Assembly (NCBI GenBank): GCA_005502445.1
Contig: SCPB01000022.1
Span: forward strand, 1 to 39,185
Direction of reading: 5' to 3'
Length of the DNA stretch: 39,185 nt
Source: Microbacteriaceae bacterium X2B
GTDB lineage: Bacteria > Actinomycetota > Actinomycetes > Actinomycetales > Microbacteriaceae
Below the pieces are notes generated by a model. It worked only from the letters and a program-made list of their open reading frames with translations, ran no database searches and had not been told where the DNA came from. Positions 1 to 9,817 of this stretch are shown here, piece after piece. The translations under genes and the position numbers were made by a program. Every line of letters begins with the position of its first letter. The first letter of the stretch is position 1.

Positions 1-36
1 CCTCACTCAAGTGCAGATCTCCGTGAGGTGCTCCCC

Positions 37-1488
37 GTGTCCGTCAACCCGCTCGCTCCGGCGTGGCTCCGCCACCCCGACGACGCGAACGCGCTGCCCG
101 CGCACGTCTGGCCGTCGACCGCCGGGCGCACCGACGCCGGAGTGCTGACGATCGGCGGCGTCGCGGCGACGGCGCTCGCCGCCGAGTTCGGCACCCCCCT
201 CTACGTCGTCGACGAGCGGGATGCCCGTGGCCGGGCAGTCCGCACGCGCGCCGCTTTCGAGGCCGCATTCGGCGATCGCGGCTCGAGCGCCGTCGTCTAC
301 TACGCGGGCAAGGCCTTTCTCTGCACCGAGGTCGCGCGCTGGATGATCGCCGACGGCCTCAACCTCGACGTCGCGAGCGGGGGAGAGCTCGCCGTGGCGC
401 TCGCCGCGGGCGTCGACCCCGCGCGACTCGGACTGCACGGCAACAACAAGTCCTTCGCCGAGATCGATCGCGCGGTCGCCGTCGGGGTCGGGGCGATCGT
501 CATCGACTCGCTCGTCGAGATCGAGCGCGTCGCCGCGGCGGCCGAGCGCCACGGCCGCACGCAGAGCGTGCGCCTGCGCATCAACTCGGGCGTGCACGCC
601 CACACCCACGAGTACCTCGCGACGGCGCGCGAGGATCAGAAGTTCGGCATCCCGCTCGCCGAGGCGCCCGAGGCCGTCGCGGCGATCCGCGCGCGCGCCC
701 CGCACCTGCGCTTCCTCGGCCTGCACTCGCACATCGGCTCGCAGATCTTCGTCGTCGACGGATTCCTCGAGGCCGCGCGTCGCCTGCTCGCGCTGCACGC
801 CGAGCTGCTCGCCGGCGGCGAGGTGCCCGAGCTCAACCTCGGCGGCGGCTTCGGCATCGCCTACCTCGACAGCGACGAGGCGCCCGCGATCGAGTCGATC
901 GCGGAGGGGCTCGCCGAGGCGGTGTCGTCCGTCTGCCGCGAGCTCGGCATCCCGGTGCCGCGCATCGCCGTCGAGCCGGGCCGCACGATCATCGGCCCCG
1001 CCGGCGTGACGCTGTACGAGGTCGGCACGACGAAGGACGTCGTCGTGACGTTCGGCGACGGCGGCGCCGCCGTGCGCCGCTACGTGAGCGTCGACGGCGG
1101 CATGAGCGACAACGCGCGCCCCGCCCTCTACGGCGCCGACTACGGCGTGCGCCTCGCGAGCCGCGCCTCCGACGTCGACCCGGCCCTCGTGCGCGTCACC
1201 GGCAAGCACTGCGAGAGCGGCGACATCGTCGTGCAGTCCGACTACCTGCCGGGCGATGTCTCGGCCGGCGACCTCGTCGCCGTGCCCGCGACCGGCGCCT
1301 ACTGCTTCTCGCTCGCGAGCAACTACAACTACCTCGCGCGCCCCGCCGTCGTCGCCGTCCGCGACGGAGCCGCGCGCGTCATCGTGCGCGGCGAGACCGA
1401 GGAGGACCTCCTCCGGCGCGACCCCGGCGCGCAGCCCGCGCCGTCGACCCGACCCGCTGCCCGACCCGAGAGGATCACCCGACCGTGA
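37..1488 (+). CDS. lysA: Diaminopimelate decarboxylase
   Basis: PLP enzyme that decarboxylates meso-diaminopimelate to L-lysine, the last step of lysine synthesis, in the cytoplasm. The N-terminal alanine-racemase-type barrel carries the PLP lysine in YYAGKAF (about K92). The C-terminal beta domain carries the HCESGD motif with the active-site cysteine (about C392), and the glycine-rich phosphate loop NLGGGFGI is also present. The length of 483 residues is normal for actinobacterial LysA. I chose GTG at 37 because GTGAGG at 23-28 is a well-spaced ribosome site and the protein then begins SVNPLAPAWL, as I recall for relatives. GTG at 28 is the alternative, and the frame is open to the window edge. 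The stop overlaps the hom start (GTGA), so the two are translationally coupled. Confidence 0.95.
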   Translation: MSVNPLAPAWLRHPDDANALPAHVWPSTAGRTDAGVLTIGGVAATALAAEFGTPLYVVDERDARGRAVRTRAAFEAAFGDRGSSAVVYYAGKAFLCTEVARWMIADGLNLDVASGGELAVALAAGVDPARLGLHGNNKSFAEIDRAVAVGVGAIVIDSLVEIERVAAAAERHGRTQSVRLRINSGVHAHTHEYLATAREDQKFGIPLAEAPEAVAAIRARAPHLRFLGLHSHIGSQIFVVDGFLEAARRLLALHAELLAGGEVPELNLGGGFGIAYLDSDEAPAIESIAEGLAEAVSSVCRELGIPVPRIAVEPGRTIIGPAGVTLYEVGTTKDVVVTFGDGGAAVRRYVSVDGGMSDNARPALYGADYGVRLASRASDVDPALVRVTGKHCESGDIVVQSDYLPGDVSAGDLVAVPATGAYCFSLASNYNYLARPAVVAVRDGAARVIVRGETEEDLLRRDPGAQPAPSTRPAARPERITRP

Positions 1489-2813
1489 TCGAGTACCGCA
1501 ACCTCCGCATCGCCCTGCTCGGAGCGGGCAGCGTCGGCGCCCAGGTCGCCGACCAGCTGCTGACCCACGCCGACGAGCTCGCCGCGCGCGTCGGCGCCGG
1601 CATCGAGCTCGTCGGCGTCGCGGTGCGCGATACGGATGCTCCGCGCACGACCGACATCCCGCGCGAGCTGCTCACGACCGACGCCGAGTCGCTCATCCTC
1701 GGCGCCGACATCGTCGTCGAGCTCATGGGCGGGCTCGAGCCGGCTCGCACCCACATCCTCCAGGCCCTCAACTCGGGCGCCGACGTCATCACGGCCAACA
1801 AGGCGCTGCTCGCCACGCACGGCCCCGAGCTGTTCGAGGCCGCCGAGCAGGTGGGTGCGCAGCTGTACTACGAGGCCGCCGTCGGCGGGGCGATCCCGAT
1901 CATCCGCCCGCTGCGCGATTCGCTCGCCGGCGACCGGGTCACGCGCATCCTCGGCATCGTCAACGGCACGACCAACTTCATCCTCGACCGCATGGACAAG
2001 CACGGCGAGACCATGGAGCAGGCGCTCGCGACCGCGACCGAGCTCGGCTACGCCGAGGCCGACCCGACCGCCGACATCGGCGGGTACGACGCGGCGCAGA
2101 AGGCGGGCATCCTCGCGAGCCTCGCCTTCCACACGCTCGTGCCGGCCGACGCGGTCTACCGCGAGGGCATCACCGCGGTGACGCTCGACGACGTGCGCAA
2201 CGCGCGCAAGGCCGGCTACGTCGTCAAGCTGCTCGCCATCTGCGAGAAGCTGCTCGACCCCGAGACCGGTCGCGAGGGCGTCTCGGCCCGCGTGTACCCG
2301 GCGCTCGTGCCCGACGAGCACCCGCTCGCCGCCGTGCACGGCGCAAACAACGCCGTCTTCGTCGAGGCCGAGGCCGCCGGCCCGCTCATGTTCTACGGCG
2401 CGGGCGCCGGCGGCATCCAGACCGCCTCGGCCGTGCTCGGCGACGTCGTCTCGGCCGCCCGCCGCCACGTCGCCGGCGGGCCCGGTGTCGCCGAGTCGAC
2501 CCACGCGAACCTCCCGGTCCTGCCCATCAGCGCCGTGACCACCCGCTACCAGATCACCCTCCAGGTGGCGGACCAGCCCGGCGTGCTCGCCGCGATCGCC
2601 ACCCTCTTCAGCGAGCACGGGGTCTCCGTCGAGACGGTCGAGCAGTCCGTCGCCTCCACCGGAGGCGGTGACGGCGCCGCCGCGCCCGCCGCTACCCTGG
2701 TGATCGGCACCCACGAAGCGACGGAGGCCGATCTCGCCGCAACGGTCGCGGCACTGACCACCAGCACGGTCGTCCACTGCGTGACCGGCGTGCTGCGAGT
2801 AGAAGGACTCTAG
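1485..2813 (+). CDS. hom: Homoserine dehydrogenase
   Basis: NAD(P)-dependent reduction of aspartate semialdehyde to homoserine, the branch point to threonine and methionine. The Rossmann motif LLGAGSVG lies at residues 11-18. The substrate-binding core includes ITANKALLATHG and the catalytic region NGTTNFILDRM. A C-terminal ACT domain (about 355-430, ITLQVADQPGVLAAIATLF) suggests feedback control by threonine, as in the family. The length of 442 residues is typical. The start is GTG 1485, overlapping the lysA stop by four bases, with GAGAGG upstream. An overlapping open frame extends far upstream but only shadows lysA. The stop TAG is followed immediately by the thrC ATG. Confidence 0.96.
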   Translation: MIEYRNLRIALLGAGSVGAQVADQLLTHADELAARVGAGIELVGVAVRDTDAPRTTDIPRELLTTDAESLILGADIVVELMGGLEPARTHILQALNSGADVITANKALLATHGPELFEAAEQVGAQLYYEAAVGGAIPIIRPLRDSLAGDRVTRILGIVNGTTNFILDRMDKHGETMEQALATATELGYAEADPTADIGGYDAAQKAGILASLAFHTLVPADAVYREGITAVTLDDVRNARKAGYVVKLLAICEKLLDPETGREGVSARVYPALVPDEHPLAAVHGANNAVFVEAEAAGPLMFYGAGAGGIQTASAVLGDVVSAARRHVAGGPGVAESTHANLPVLPISAVTTRYQITLQVADQPGVLAAIATLFSEHGVSVETVEQSVASTGGGDGAAAPAATLVIGTHEATEADLAATVAALTTSTVVHCVTGVLRVEGL

Positions 2814-3896
2814 ATGGCGAAGCAGTGGCGGGGCGTTCTGCACGAGTACGCCGACCGGCTGGACATCAGCGCGGCGACCCCGATCATCACGCTCGGCGAG
2901 GGCGGCACGCCGCTCATCCCCGCGCGGTACCTCTCCGAGCGCACCGGCGCCGAGGTCTGGGTCAAGTTCGAGGGCATGAACCCCACGGGCTCGTTCAAGG
3001 ACCGCGGCATGACGATGGCGATCTCGAAGGCCGTCGAGCACGGCGCGAGGGCCGTCATCTGCGCCTCGACCGGCAACACCTCGGCCTCGGCCGCCGCCTA
3101 CGCCACCCACGCGGGCATCACCGCGGCGGTGCTCGTGCCCGAGGGCAAGATCGCGATGGGCAAGCTCAGCCAGGCGATCGCGCACAAGGGTCAGCTCATC
3201 CAGGTGCAGGGCAACTTCGACGACTGCCTCGACATCGCCCGCGACCTCGCGGCGAACTACCCCGTGCACCTCGTCAACTCGGTCAACCCCGACCGCATCG
3301 AGGGCCAGAAGACGGCCGCGTACGAGGTCGTCGAGGTTCTGGGGGATGCGCCCGACTTCCATCTGCTGCCGGTCGGCAACGCGGGCAACTACACCGCGTA
3401 CCACCGCGGGTACCGCGAGGAGCTCGCCCGCGGGGCGACCACGAGACTGCCACGCATGTTCGGCTTCCAGGCCGCGGGCTCCGCCCCCCTCGTGACCGGC
3501 GCGGTCGTGAAGAAGCCCGAGACGATCGCGAGCGCGATCCGCATCGGCAACCCGGCATCGTGGGAGCTCGCCCTGCACGCCCACGCCGACAGCGACGGCT
3601 ACTTCGGCGCGATCGACGATGGTCGCATCCTCGAGGCGCACCGCCTGCTCTCGCAGGAGGTCGGCATCTTCGTCGAGCCGGCGTCAGCCATCTCGGTCGC
3701 GGGGCTGCTCGAGCGCGCCGAGGCCGGCGTGATCCCGCGCGGGGCGACGGTCGTGCTCACGGTGACGGGGCACGGTCTGAAGGATCCGCAGTGGGCGCTC
3801 AAGCGCGCAGACGGCTCGGAGGTCGCGCCCACGATCGTCGGCGTCGACACCGCCGAGGTCGCCGAGGTGCTCGGCCTGTCGAAGGCTGACGTCTGA
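2814..3896 (+). CDS. thrC: Threonine synthase
   Basis: PLP-dependent conversion of O-phosphohomoserine to L-threonine. The fold-type II signature [11 protein letters not shown] gives the PLP lysine at about K62. The phosphate loop [13 protein letters not shown] is present, as is a C-terminal VTGHGLKDP segment typical of the short actinobacterial/Bacillus-type enzyme. The length of 360 residues fits. The gene begins on the base after the hom stop and ends in a TGATG overlap with thrB, so hom, thrC and thrB are made from one message in stoichiometric fashion. Confidence 0.97.
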   Translation: MAKQWRGVLHEYADRLDISAATPIITLGEGGTPLIPARYLSERTGAEVWVKFEGMNPTGSFKDRGMTMAISKAVEHGARAVICASTGNTSASAAAYATHAGITAAVLVPEGKIAMGKLSQAIAHKGQLIQVQGNFDDCLDIARDLAANYPVHLVNSVNPDRIEGQKTAAYEVVEVLGDAPDFHLLPVGNAGNYTAYHRGYREELARGATTRLPRMFGFQAAGSAPLVTGAVVKKPETIASAIRIGNPASWELALHAHADSDGYFGAIDDGRILEAHRLLSQEVGIFVEPASAISVAGLLERAEAGVIPRGATVVLTVTGHGLKDPQWALKRADGSEVAPTIVGVDTAEVAEVLGLSKADV

Positions 3897-4846
3897 TGGC
3901 CGTCGACGCCCGACTGGCCGGCCGTCGCGTGCACGTGAAGGTGCCCGCGACCACGGCCAATCTCGGCCCGGGCTTCGACACGCTCGGTCTCGCACTCTCG
4001 GTGTACGACGAGCTCGAGGTCGCGGTGCGCGAGGCGCCCGGTGCGACCGTGCGGGTCGAGGGCGTCGGGCAGGGCGAGGTGCCGACCGATGCATCGAACC
4101 TCATCGTGCGATCGATCCAGCACACCTTCGACGCCTACGGCGTCGAGATGCCGGGCCTCGACCTCATCGCCCGCAACGTGATCCCGCACGGGCGCGGCAT
4201 GGGCTCCTCGGGCGCGGCCATCGTCGGCGGCATCATGGCGGCGAAGGGGCTGCTCGAGGGCATCGTCGACATCGACGCCGACGGGCTGCTCGCCCGGGCG
4301 ACCGAGCTCGAGGGGCACCCCGACAACGTCGCCCCGGCACTCTTCGGCGGGCTGACCATCGCGTGGATGACCCCGGCGGGCCCGCAGCACAAGCGCCTCA
4401 CCGTGCACCGCGGCGTCTCGCTGCTCGTCTGCGTGCCCGAGTCGACGACGATGTCGACGGCGCTCGCGCGGTCGCTGCAACCGGAATCGGTGCCCCACGA
4501 GGATGCGATCTTCAACGTCTCGCGGTCGGCCCTGCTGATTGCCGCGCTGATCCAGAGCCCCGAGCTGCTGTTCGCCGCCACCGAGGACAAGCTGCACCAG
4601 AACTACCGCGCGAGCGCGATGCCCGAGACCGACGCCCTCATCCAGGTGCTGCGCGGGCACGGATTCGCCGCCGTGGTCTCCGGGGCGGGCCCGTCGATCC
4701 TCGTGCTGTGCGGCGACCCCGCGCAGCGCCTCGCCGCCGCCGAGATCGTCGCGGAGCACGCCGCCACACCGTGGCACTCGCACATGCTCGCCGTCGATTT
4801 CAAGGGTGCTACAGTGGTGGCGCATCCGGTCGAGGCCGCGGCTTAG
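3896..4846 (+). CDS. thrB: Homoserine kinase
   Basis: GHMP-family kinase that phosphorylates homoserine with ATP to give the ThrC substrate. The GHMP ATP-binding motif IPHGRGMGSSGAAIVGG starts at about residue 96. The N-terminal VKVPATTANLGPGFDTLGLAL and the C-terminal VSGAGPSILVL glycine motif complete the family pattern. The length of 316 residues is normal. The ATG overlaps the thrC stop (TGATG). This gene closes the lysA-hom-thrC-thrB unit. Its 3' end contains TACAGT near 4809, a weak candidate -10 box for rho. Confidence 0.96.
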   Translation: MAVDARLAGRRVHVKVPATTANLGPGFDTLGLALSVYDELEVAVREAPGATVRVEGVGQGEVPTDASNLIVRSIQHTFDAYGVEMPGLDLIARNVIPHGRGMGSSGAAIVGGIMAAKGLLEGIVDIDADGLLARATELEGHPDNVAPALFGGLTIAWMTPAGPQHKRLTVHRGVSLLVCVPESTTMSTALARSLQPESVPHEDAIFNVSRSALLIAALIQSPELLFAATEDKLHQNYRASAMPETDALIQVLRGHGFAAVVSGAGPSILVLCGDPAQRLAAAEIVAEHAATPWHSHMLAVDFKGATVVAHPVEAAA

Positions 4847-4895
4847 GCCCTCCTCCCCGGGCATCCCCAAGCAGCTATCGCTTTTTCACCGGCCC

Positions 4896-4911
4896 GCATC
4901 GCGGCATCGCG
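4896..4911. repeat. Tandem GCATCGCG octamer in the rho leader
   Basis: The 171-base gap between thrB and rho (4847-5017) contains GCATCGCG twice head-to-tail. It also has a short pyrimidine run (CTTTTT, about 4881-4886) and C-rich segments. The leader has no convincing ORF. Long C-rich rho leaders are known to be sites of Rho autoregulation in other bacteria, but nothing here proves that role. Confidence 0.35.
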
Positions 4912-5017
4912 TTGCGCCCGATCTCCCGGTTCATCATCACCGCCTCCTGCGCGGTCGGCCCGAAGCGATCAGCATCCTCCGCGGCACCATGCCCGGAGTC
5001 GAAAGGACACCACCTCC

Positions 5018-7063
5018 GTGACTGACACCACCGACCGCGCTGCGAGCGCGGCCGCCGCCGACCTGGCCGCCCTGAAGCTCCCGCAGCTGCAGCAGCTGGC
5101 CACCGAGCTCGGAATCCCGGGCGTCTCGAAGCTCCGCAAGGGCGATCTGCTCGCCGCGATCGTCGCGAATCAGGGCGGCGCCGCCGTCGGCACCGCGACC
5201 GCGGTCGCCGAGAGCGAGGCGGCGCCCGCCGTCGACCTCTCCGCTCTCGACGAGGCTCCCGTGCTCGACCGCGCGCCCGCCTCGGCGGCGCGCCGTGCCT
5301 CGCGCCGCGTCTCGAGCGGAACCCTCACCGCGACTCCCGTCGACGAGCCGGCTGAAGCAGCCGATGGCGCCGCCGAGACGGGTTCAGGCGATGTCGCCGA
5401 GTCGTCCGCCGCGGCCGGGCGCCGCTCCGCCCGCGATCACACCGCCTCCGGCGACGCCGGTCTCGAGGTGGCGCCGGCGGTCGAGTCCGGCGGCGAGGGC
5501 GGGCGCAGCGGGGCCGAGGGCTCCGCGAACGCCGCCGCCGAGGCATCCGATGACGAGAACGGCGGCCCCCGCGGCCGCAACCGAAACCGCAACCGCCGCA
5601 GCCGCGAGCGCAGCCAGCAGGGCGGCGAGAGGGCCGAGCAGGGCGACGCCGGCCAGACGCCGAGTGGGCAGGCCCAGGGCGGACAGAACCAGGGCGGGCA
5701 GGCCCAGGGCGGACGCCAGGGCGGCCGCGGCCAGCAGAACGCCCAGCAGAGCCAGACGCAGCAGCAGGGCGGTGGGAACGGGCCCCAGAGCGATCGTGCC
5801 GATCAGGATGCCGACGGCCGGGCTCGCGGTCGCGGTCGCGATCGCAAGCGCGGGCGCGGTCCGGCCGGCGACGACTTCGAGCCCGAGGTCGGCGACGACG
5901 ACGTGCTGATCCCGGTCGCGGGAATCCTCGACGTGCTCGACAACTACGCCTTCGTGCGCACGAGCGGCTACCTGCCCGGCCCGAGCGATGTCTACGTCTC
6001 GCTCGGCCAGGTCAAGAAGTACCACTTGCGCAAGGGCGACGCCGTCGTCGGCGCGATCCGCCAGCCGCGCGAGGGCGAGAGCCAGGGGCGGCAGAAGTAC
6101 AACGCGCTCGTGTCGATCGACTCGATCAACGGTCAGTCGATCGACGAGGCCGGGGCTCGCGTGGAGTTCGGCAAGCTCACGCCGCTCTACCCGCAGGAGC
6201 GCCTGCGCCTCGAGACCGAGCCGCAGAGGCTCTCGACGCGCATCATCGACCTCGTGGCCCCGATCGGCAAGGGTCAGCGCGGCCTGATCGTGTCGCCGCC
6301 GAAGGCCGGCAAGACCCTCGTGCTGCAGGCCATCGCCAACTCGATCGCCAAGAACAACCCCGAGGTGCACCTCATGGTCGTGCTCGTCGACGAGCGCCCC
6401 GAAGAGGTCACCGACATGCAGCGCTCGGTCAAGGGCGAGGTCATCGCCTCGACCTTCGACCGCCCCGCCGAGGATCACACCACGGTCGCCGAGCTCGCCA
6501 TCGAGCGCGCGAAGCGCCTCGTCGAGCTCGGTCACGACGTCGTCGTGCTCCTCGACTCGATCACCCGCCTGGGCCGCGCCTACAACGTGACCGCCCCGAC
6601 GAGCGGGCGCATCCTCTCAGGCGGCGTCGACTCGGCCGCCCTCTACCCGCCGAAGCGCTTCTTCGGCGCCGCCCGCAACATCGAGGACGGCGGTTCGCTG
6701 ACGATCCTCGCGACGGCGCTCGTCGAGACCGGCTCGAAGATGGACGAGGTGATCTTCGAGGAGTTCAAGGGCACCGGCAACATGGAGCTCCGTCTCTCGC
6801 GCCAGCTCGCCGACAAGCGCATCTTCCCCGCCGTCGACATCAGCGCCTCTGGCACGCGCCGCGAGGAGATGCTGCTCGGTGCCGAGGAGGTCAAGGTCAC
6901 CTGGCGCCTGCGCCGTGCGCTCGCCGGCCACGACCCGCAGCAGTCGCTCGAGATCGTGCTCGGCAAGCTGAAGGAGACGCAGTCGAACGTCGAATTCCTC
7001 GTGCAGATCCAGAAGGCGCTGCCGCAGGCCGACCGCACGCAGACCGCCCACAAGGAGGACTGA
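5018..7063 (+). CDS. rho: Transcription termination factor Rho, with long disordered insert
   Basis: Hexameric RNA-dependent ATPase that ends transcription. Residues about 10-50 are the Rho_N helical domain ([25 protein letters not shown]). Residues about 55-290 are a low-complexity insert, first Ala/Glu rich, then Arg/Asn/Gly/Gln rich. The cold-shock RNA-binding domain follows ([20 protein letters not shown]). The ATPase core has Walker A SPPKAGKT (K432), Walker [17 protein letters not shown] and the Q/R loops. The total of 681 residues is far above the ~420 of E. coli, and the excess is all in the insert, as in Micrococcus luteus and other actinobacteria. The start GTG 5018 has GAAAGGA upstream. 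Confidence 0.97.
   Translation: MTDTTDRAASAAAADLAALKLPQLQQLATELGIPGVSKLRKGDLLAAIVANQGGAAVGTATAVAESEAAPAVDLSALDEAPVLDRAPASAARRASRRVSSGTLTATPVDEPAEAADGAAETGSGDVAESSAAAGRRSARDHTASGDAGLEVAPAVESGGEGGRSGAEGSANAAAEASDDENGGPRGRNRNRNRRSRERSQQGGERAEQGDAGQTPSGQAQGGQNQGGQAQGGRQGGRGQQNAQQSQTQQQGGGNGPQSDRADQDADGRARGRGRDRKRGRGPAGDDFEPEVGDDDVLIPVAGILDVLDNYAFVRTSGYLPGPSDVYVSLGQVKKYHLRKGDAVVGAIRQPREGESQGRQKYNALVSIDSINGQSIDEAGARVEFGKLTPLYPQERLRLETEPQRLSTRIIDLVAPIGKGQRGLIVSPPKAGKTLVLQAIANSIAKNNPEVHLMVVLVDERPEEVTDMQRSVKGEVIASTFDRPAEDHTTVAELAIERAKRLVELGHDVVVLLDSITRLGRAYNVTAPTSGRILSGGVDSAALYPPKRFFGAARNIEDGGSLTILATALVETGSKMDEVIFEEFKGTGNMELRLSRQLADKRIFPAVDISASGTRREEMLLGAEEVKVTWRLRRALAGHDPQQSLEIVLGKLKETQSNVEFLVQIQKALPQADRTQTAHKED
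5666..5714 (+). repeat. 19-base direct repeat inside the rho insert
   Basis: An identical 19-base unit occurs at 5666-5684 and 5696-5714, a 30-base offset. It encodes repeated [16 protein letters not shown] residues of the disordered Rho insert. It looks like a recent slippage duplication within the glutamine/glycine-rich part. Confidence 0.8.
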
Positions 7064-7067
7064 CCGC

Positions 7068-7087
7068 GCGGGCCGCACCGGCCCCGC
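7068..7087 (+). other. Hairpin between rho and prfA
   Basis: Just after the rho stop, GCGGGCCG pairs with CGGCCCCGC around a three-base loop with one bulged C, giving eight GC pairs. There is no following T run, so it is not a classical intrinsic terminator. It lies just upstream of the prfA ribosome site (GAGGGA, about 7092). Confidence 0.5.
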
Positions 7088-7103
7088 TGACGAGGGAGAT
7101 CCC

Positions 7104-8186
7104 ATGTTCGACTCGGTCGCCGCACTGATCGCCGAGCACGAGGCGTTGCAGGTGCAGCTCGCCGACCCCGCGGTGCACGCCGACGCGGCGCGCGCCAAGA
7201 AGCTCAACCGCCGCTACGCCGAGCTCAGCCAGATCCAGCACGCGCACGAGGTCTGGGTGCAGGCCCAGGACGACCTCGCCGCCGCGCGCGAGCTCGCGAA
7301 AGAGGACGAGGCCTTCGCCGAGGAGGTGCCCGCCCTCGAGGAGCGGGTCGTCACGACGCAGGAGAAGCTGCGCCGCCTGCTGATCCCGCGCGACCCCGAC
7401 GATGGTCGCGACGTCATCATGGAGATCAAGGGCGGCGAGGGCGGCGAGGAGTCCGCGCTGTTCGCCGCCGACCTGTTGCGCATGTACTCGTACTACGCCG
7501 AGTCGCGCGGCTGGAAGGTCGAGGTGCTCGACTCCACCCAGAGCGACATGGGCGGGTTCAAGAACGTGCAGGTCGCGATCAAGTCGAACGCGACCGACCC
7601 CTCGCAGGGCGTCTGGGCGAGCATGAAATACGAGGGCGGCGTGCATCGCGTACAGCGTGTGCCGGCCACCGAGTCGCAGGGTCGCATCCACACCTCGACG
7701 ACGGGCGTGCTCGTCTTCCCCGAGGTCGACGAGCCCGAAGAGGTCGAGATCAACCAGAACGACCTCAAGATCGACGTCTTCCGCTCGTCGGGCCCGGGTG
7801 GCCAGAGCGTCAACACGACCGACTCGGCCGTGCGCATCACCCACCTGCCGACGGGCATCGTCGTCTCGATGCAGAACGAGAAGAGCCAGATCCAGAACCG
7901 CGAGGCCGCGATGCGCGTCCTCCGGGCGCGCATCCTCGCCAAGCAGCAGGAGGAGATCGACGCGGCGGCGAGCGACGCGCGCAAGAGTCAGATCCGCGGC
8001 ATGGATCGCTCGGAGCGCATCCGCACCTACAACTTCCCCGAGAACCGCATCGCGGATCACCGCACCGGCTACAAGGCATACAACCTCGACACCGTCATGA
8101 ACGGCGCCCTAGGCCCCGTGATCGAGTCGTGCGTCCAGGCCGACGAGGAGGCGCGGCTCGCCGCTCTCGGCGAGGGCCTCGGGTGA
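7104..8186 (+). CDS. prfA: Peptide chain release factor 1
   Basis: Recognises UAA/UAG in the ribosomal A site and triggers peptide release. The codon-reading tripeptide PAT lies at 187-189 ([14 protein letters not shown]), which marks RF1 rather than RF2. The catalytic GGQ lies at 232-234 in [18 protein letters not shown], with Q234 the residue methylated by PrmC. The length of 360 residues is standard. ATG 7104 has GAGGGA about six bases upstream. It overlaps prmC, whose product modifies it. Confidence 0.98.
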   Translation: MFDSVAALIAEHEALQVQLADPAVHADAARAKKLNRRYAELSQIQHAHEVWVQAQDDLAAARELAKEDEAFAEEVPALEERVVTTQEKLRRLLIPRDPDDGRDVIMEIKGGEGGEESALFAADLLRMYSYYAESRGWKVEVLDSTQSDMGGFKNVQVAIKSNATDPSQGVWASMKYEGGVHRVQRVPATESQGRIHTSTTGVLVFPEVDEPEEVEINQNDLKIDVFRSSGPGGQSVNTTDSAVRITHLPTGIVVSMQNEKSQIQNREAAMRVLRARILAKQQEEIDAAASDARKSQIRGMDRSERIRTYNFPENRIADHRTGYKAYNLDTVMNGALGPVIESCVQADEEARLAALGEGLG

Positions 8187-9073
8187 GCGTCGTCCATTCC
8201 GTTCCCGGCATGAGCACTCCCGACCTCGACGCGCTGCGGCGCCACGCCATCGGAGTGCTCGGCGAGGCGGGCGTTCCGAGCCCGGAGGCCGACGCCGACC
8301 TGCTCATCGGGCACGTGCTCGGCTTTTCGCGCGGGCAGGTTCAGGCGAAGGCGCTCCTGGGCGCCGTCGTCGACGCCGAGCAGGTGCTCGCGATCACCGA
8401 GGCGATCGAGCGGCGGGCGACGCGGGAACCGGCGCAGCACATCACGGGTGTCGCGCCGTTCCGTCTGCTCGAGCTCGAGGTCGGCCCCGGGGTCTTCACC
8501 CCCCGGCCCGAGACCGAGTTCGTCGCGCAGTTCGCGATCGACGCCCTCGCCGCCGTGCCGAACCCAGCGCCGCTCGCCGTCGATCTGGGATCGGGCAGCG
8601 GTGCGATCGCCCTCGCCATGGCCACCGAAGTGCCGCACGCCCGCATCGTCGCCGTCGAGAACTCGCCGGCCGCCTTCCCCTGGACGACCCGCAACGTGCG
8701 CCGCCTCGGCGACGACCGCGTGCGCCTGGTCTTCGCCGACCTGGCCGATGCGCTGCCCGAGCTCGACGGCACTGTCGACGTCGTCGTCTCGAACCCGCCG
8801 TACATCCCGATCGACGCGGTGCCGCGCGACCCCGAGGTGCGGCTCTTCGAGCCGCCCGCGGCCCTCTATTCGGGGCGGGACGGCCTGGATGCCGTGCGCG
8901 CGCTCTCGACGACGGCGCGCCGCCTCCTGCGCCCCGGTGGCACTCTCGTCATCGAGCACGGCGAGCTGCAGGCGGCCGAGATCGCCGAGATTCTCATGGC
9001 GTGCGGCTTCGGCGCGATCGCGTGCCACCGCGACCTCCTCGCTCGCGATCGGGCGACGACCGCCGCACGGTGA
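8183..9073 (+). CDS. prmC: Release factor glutamine methyltransferase
   Basis: SAM-dependent N5-methylation of the GGQ glutamine of release factors. It has an N-terminal helical domain, then a Rossmann methyltransferase fold with the SAM loop [15 protein letters not shown]. The catalytic NPPY is at about 204-207 ([14 protein letters not shown]). GTG 8183 overlaps the prfA stop (GTGA) with GAGGG upstream, giving 296 residues. ATG 8210 is a plausible second start (287 residues) but has a poorer ribosome site. Coupling to prfA matches the function. Confidence 0.94.
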   Translation: MSVVHSVPGMSTPDLDALRRHAIGVLGEAGVPSPEADADLLIGHVLGFSRGQVQAKALLGAVVDAEQVLAITEAIERRATREPAQHITGVAPFRLLELEVGPGVFTPRPETEFVAQFAIDALAAVPNPAPLAVDLGSGSGAIALAMATEVPHARIVAVENSPAAFPWTTRNVRRLGDDRVRLVFADLADALPELDGTVDVVVSNPPYIPIDAVPRDPEVRLFEPPAALYSGRDGLDAVRALSTTARRLLRPGGTLVIEHGELQAAEIAEILMACGFGAIACHRDLLARDRATTAAR

Positions 9074-9101
9074 GCGCGTCCGGTGCGCCGGTGTGCGCCG
9101 G

Positions 9102-9725
9102 TCAGGCGGCTTGCCACTCGGCGGCGAAAGCCTCGATCGCCGTGCGCAGCCCGGCGGCGTCGCGATAGAGGTGCCCGGTGATGCCGATCGACTCGGCCCC
9201 TTCGACGTTCTCGATGCGATCGTCCGTGAAGAAGGCGTCAGTGGCTGGGGTGCCGTAGTGCTCGATCACGCGCGCGAATACGACAGGGTCGGGCTTGCGG
9301 GCTCCGAACGCCGCCGTCGCGAACATGTGCTCGCGCCCCATGATCGGCACGAGCTCGGGCGCGACGAGGTGCAGGTGCTCGTGGATGAGGATGCCGTTGT
9401 TGGTCAGCAGAGCGACCCGGCCGAGCTCGCCCGCCCGCCGCACGGCGTCGAGGGCCTCGGGGCGCGGGCGGGTGGCGTCCGAGCGGATGCGCACCCACTC
9501 CTCGAGCCCGATCTCTGCTCCGATCGCCTCGGCGACCGCGGCGAGGTACGCCACGGGCGTCGAGGGGGAGCCCGCCTCTGCGCGCTCCTCGAGACCGTTG
9601 ATCCACCAGCGCCGCCGCAGCTCGAGCAGGTCGTGCCCGGTGATCGCCGTGAGCGCCGCCATGCGGGTGCGCCAGTCGTAGTCGTACAGCACGTCGTCCA
9701 TGTCGAAGATGAACAGCAGGCTCAT
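9102..9725 (-). CDS. HAD-superfamily hydrolase
   Basis: Haloacid-dehalogenase-fold phosphohydrolase, substrate unknown. Motif I is FDMDDVLYDYDW, with nucleophile D8 and acid/base D10. Motif II is LLTNNG, motif III the lysine of GARKPDP, and motif IV FFTDDRIENV. A helical cap lies between motifs I and II. At 207 residues it resembles the YihX/epoxide-hydrolase-like HAD group. It stands alone on the minus strand, convergent with prmC and divergent from tsaC, inside an otherwise collinear plus-strand block, so it looks like an insertion. No clear ribosome site or promoter is seen upstream. Confidence 0.9.
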   Translation of the reverse strand: MSLLFIFDMDDVLYDYDWRTRMAALTAITGHDLLELRRRWWINGLEERAEAGSPSTPVAYLAAVAEAIGAEIGLEEWVRIRSDATRPRPEALDAVRRAGELGRVALLTNNGILIHEHLHLVAPELVPIMGREHMFATAAFGARKPDPVVFARVIEHYGTPATDAFFTDDRIENVEGAESIGITGHLYRDAAGLRTAIEAFAAEWQAA

Positions 9726-9802
9726 GCGCGAGGGGTCCGGTTTCCGTGCGAGGACTGGGCGAGGCGGCTCCGCGAGCGGGCCGCCTCCCCAGCATGCCGC
9801 AC

Positions 9803-9808
9803 TACGAT
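9803..9808 (+). promoter_or_regulatory. -10 box for leaderless tsaC
   Basis: TACGAT ends nine bases before ATG 9818. This is the TANNNT-to-start spacing expected when transcription begins at or near the start codon. There is no convincing -35 box and no ribosome site before the ATG. Confidence 0.55.
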
Positions 9809-9817
9809 GAACGCATC

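Noticed and set aside
63-1484. Long plus-strand open frame upstream of hom in the hom frame
   Set aside because: It is an Arg-rich shadow of lysA; the real hom start is GTG 1485 with a ribosome site and a GTGA overlap.
4806-5021. Possible leader peptide ORF before rho
   Set aside because: It starts inside thrB, lacks a ribosome site and reads as Arg/Pro/His noise.
9087-9104. GC-rich inverted repeat between prmC and the HAD gene as a terminator
   Set aside because: The CCGG/CCGG pairing is only four bases and overlaps tandem GGTGCGCC-like words; no T run on either strand.
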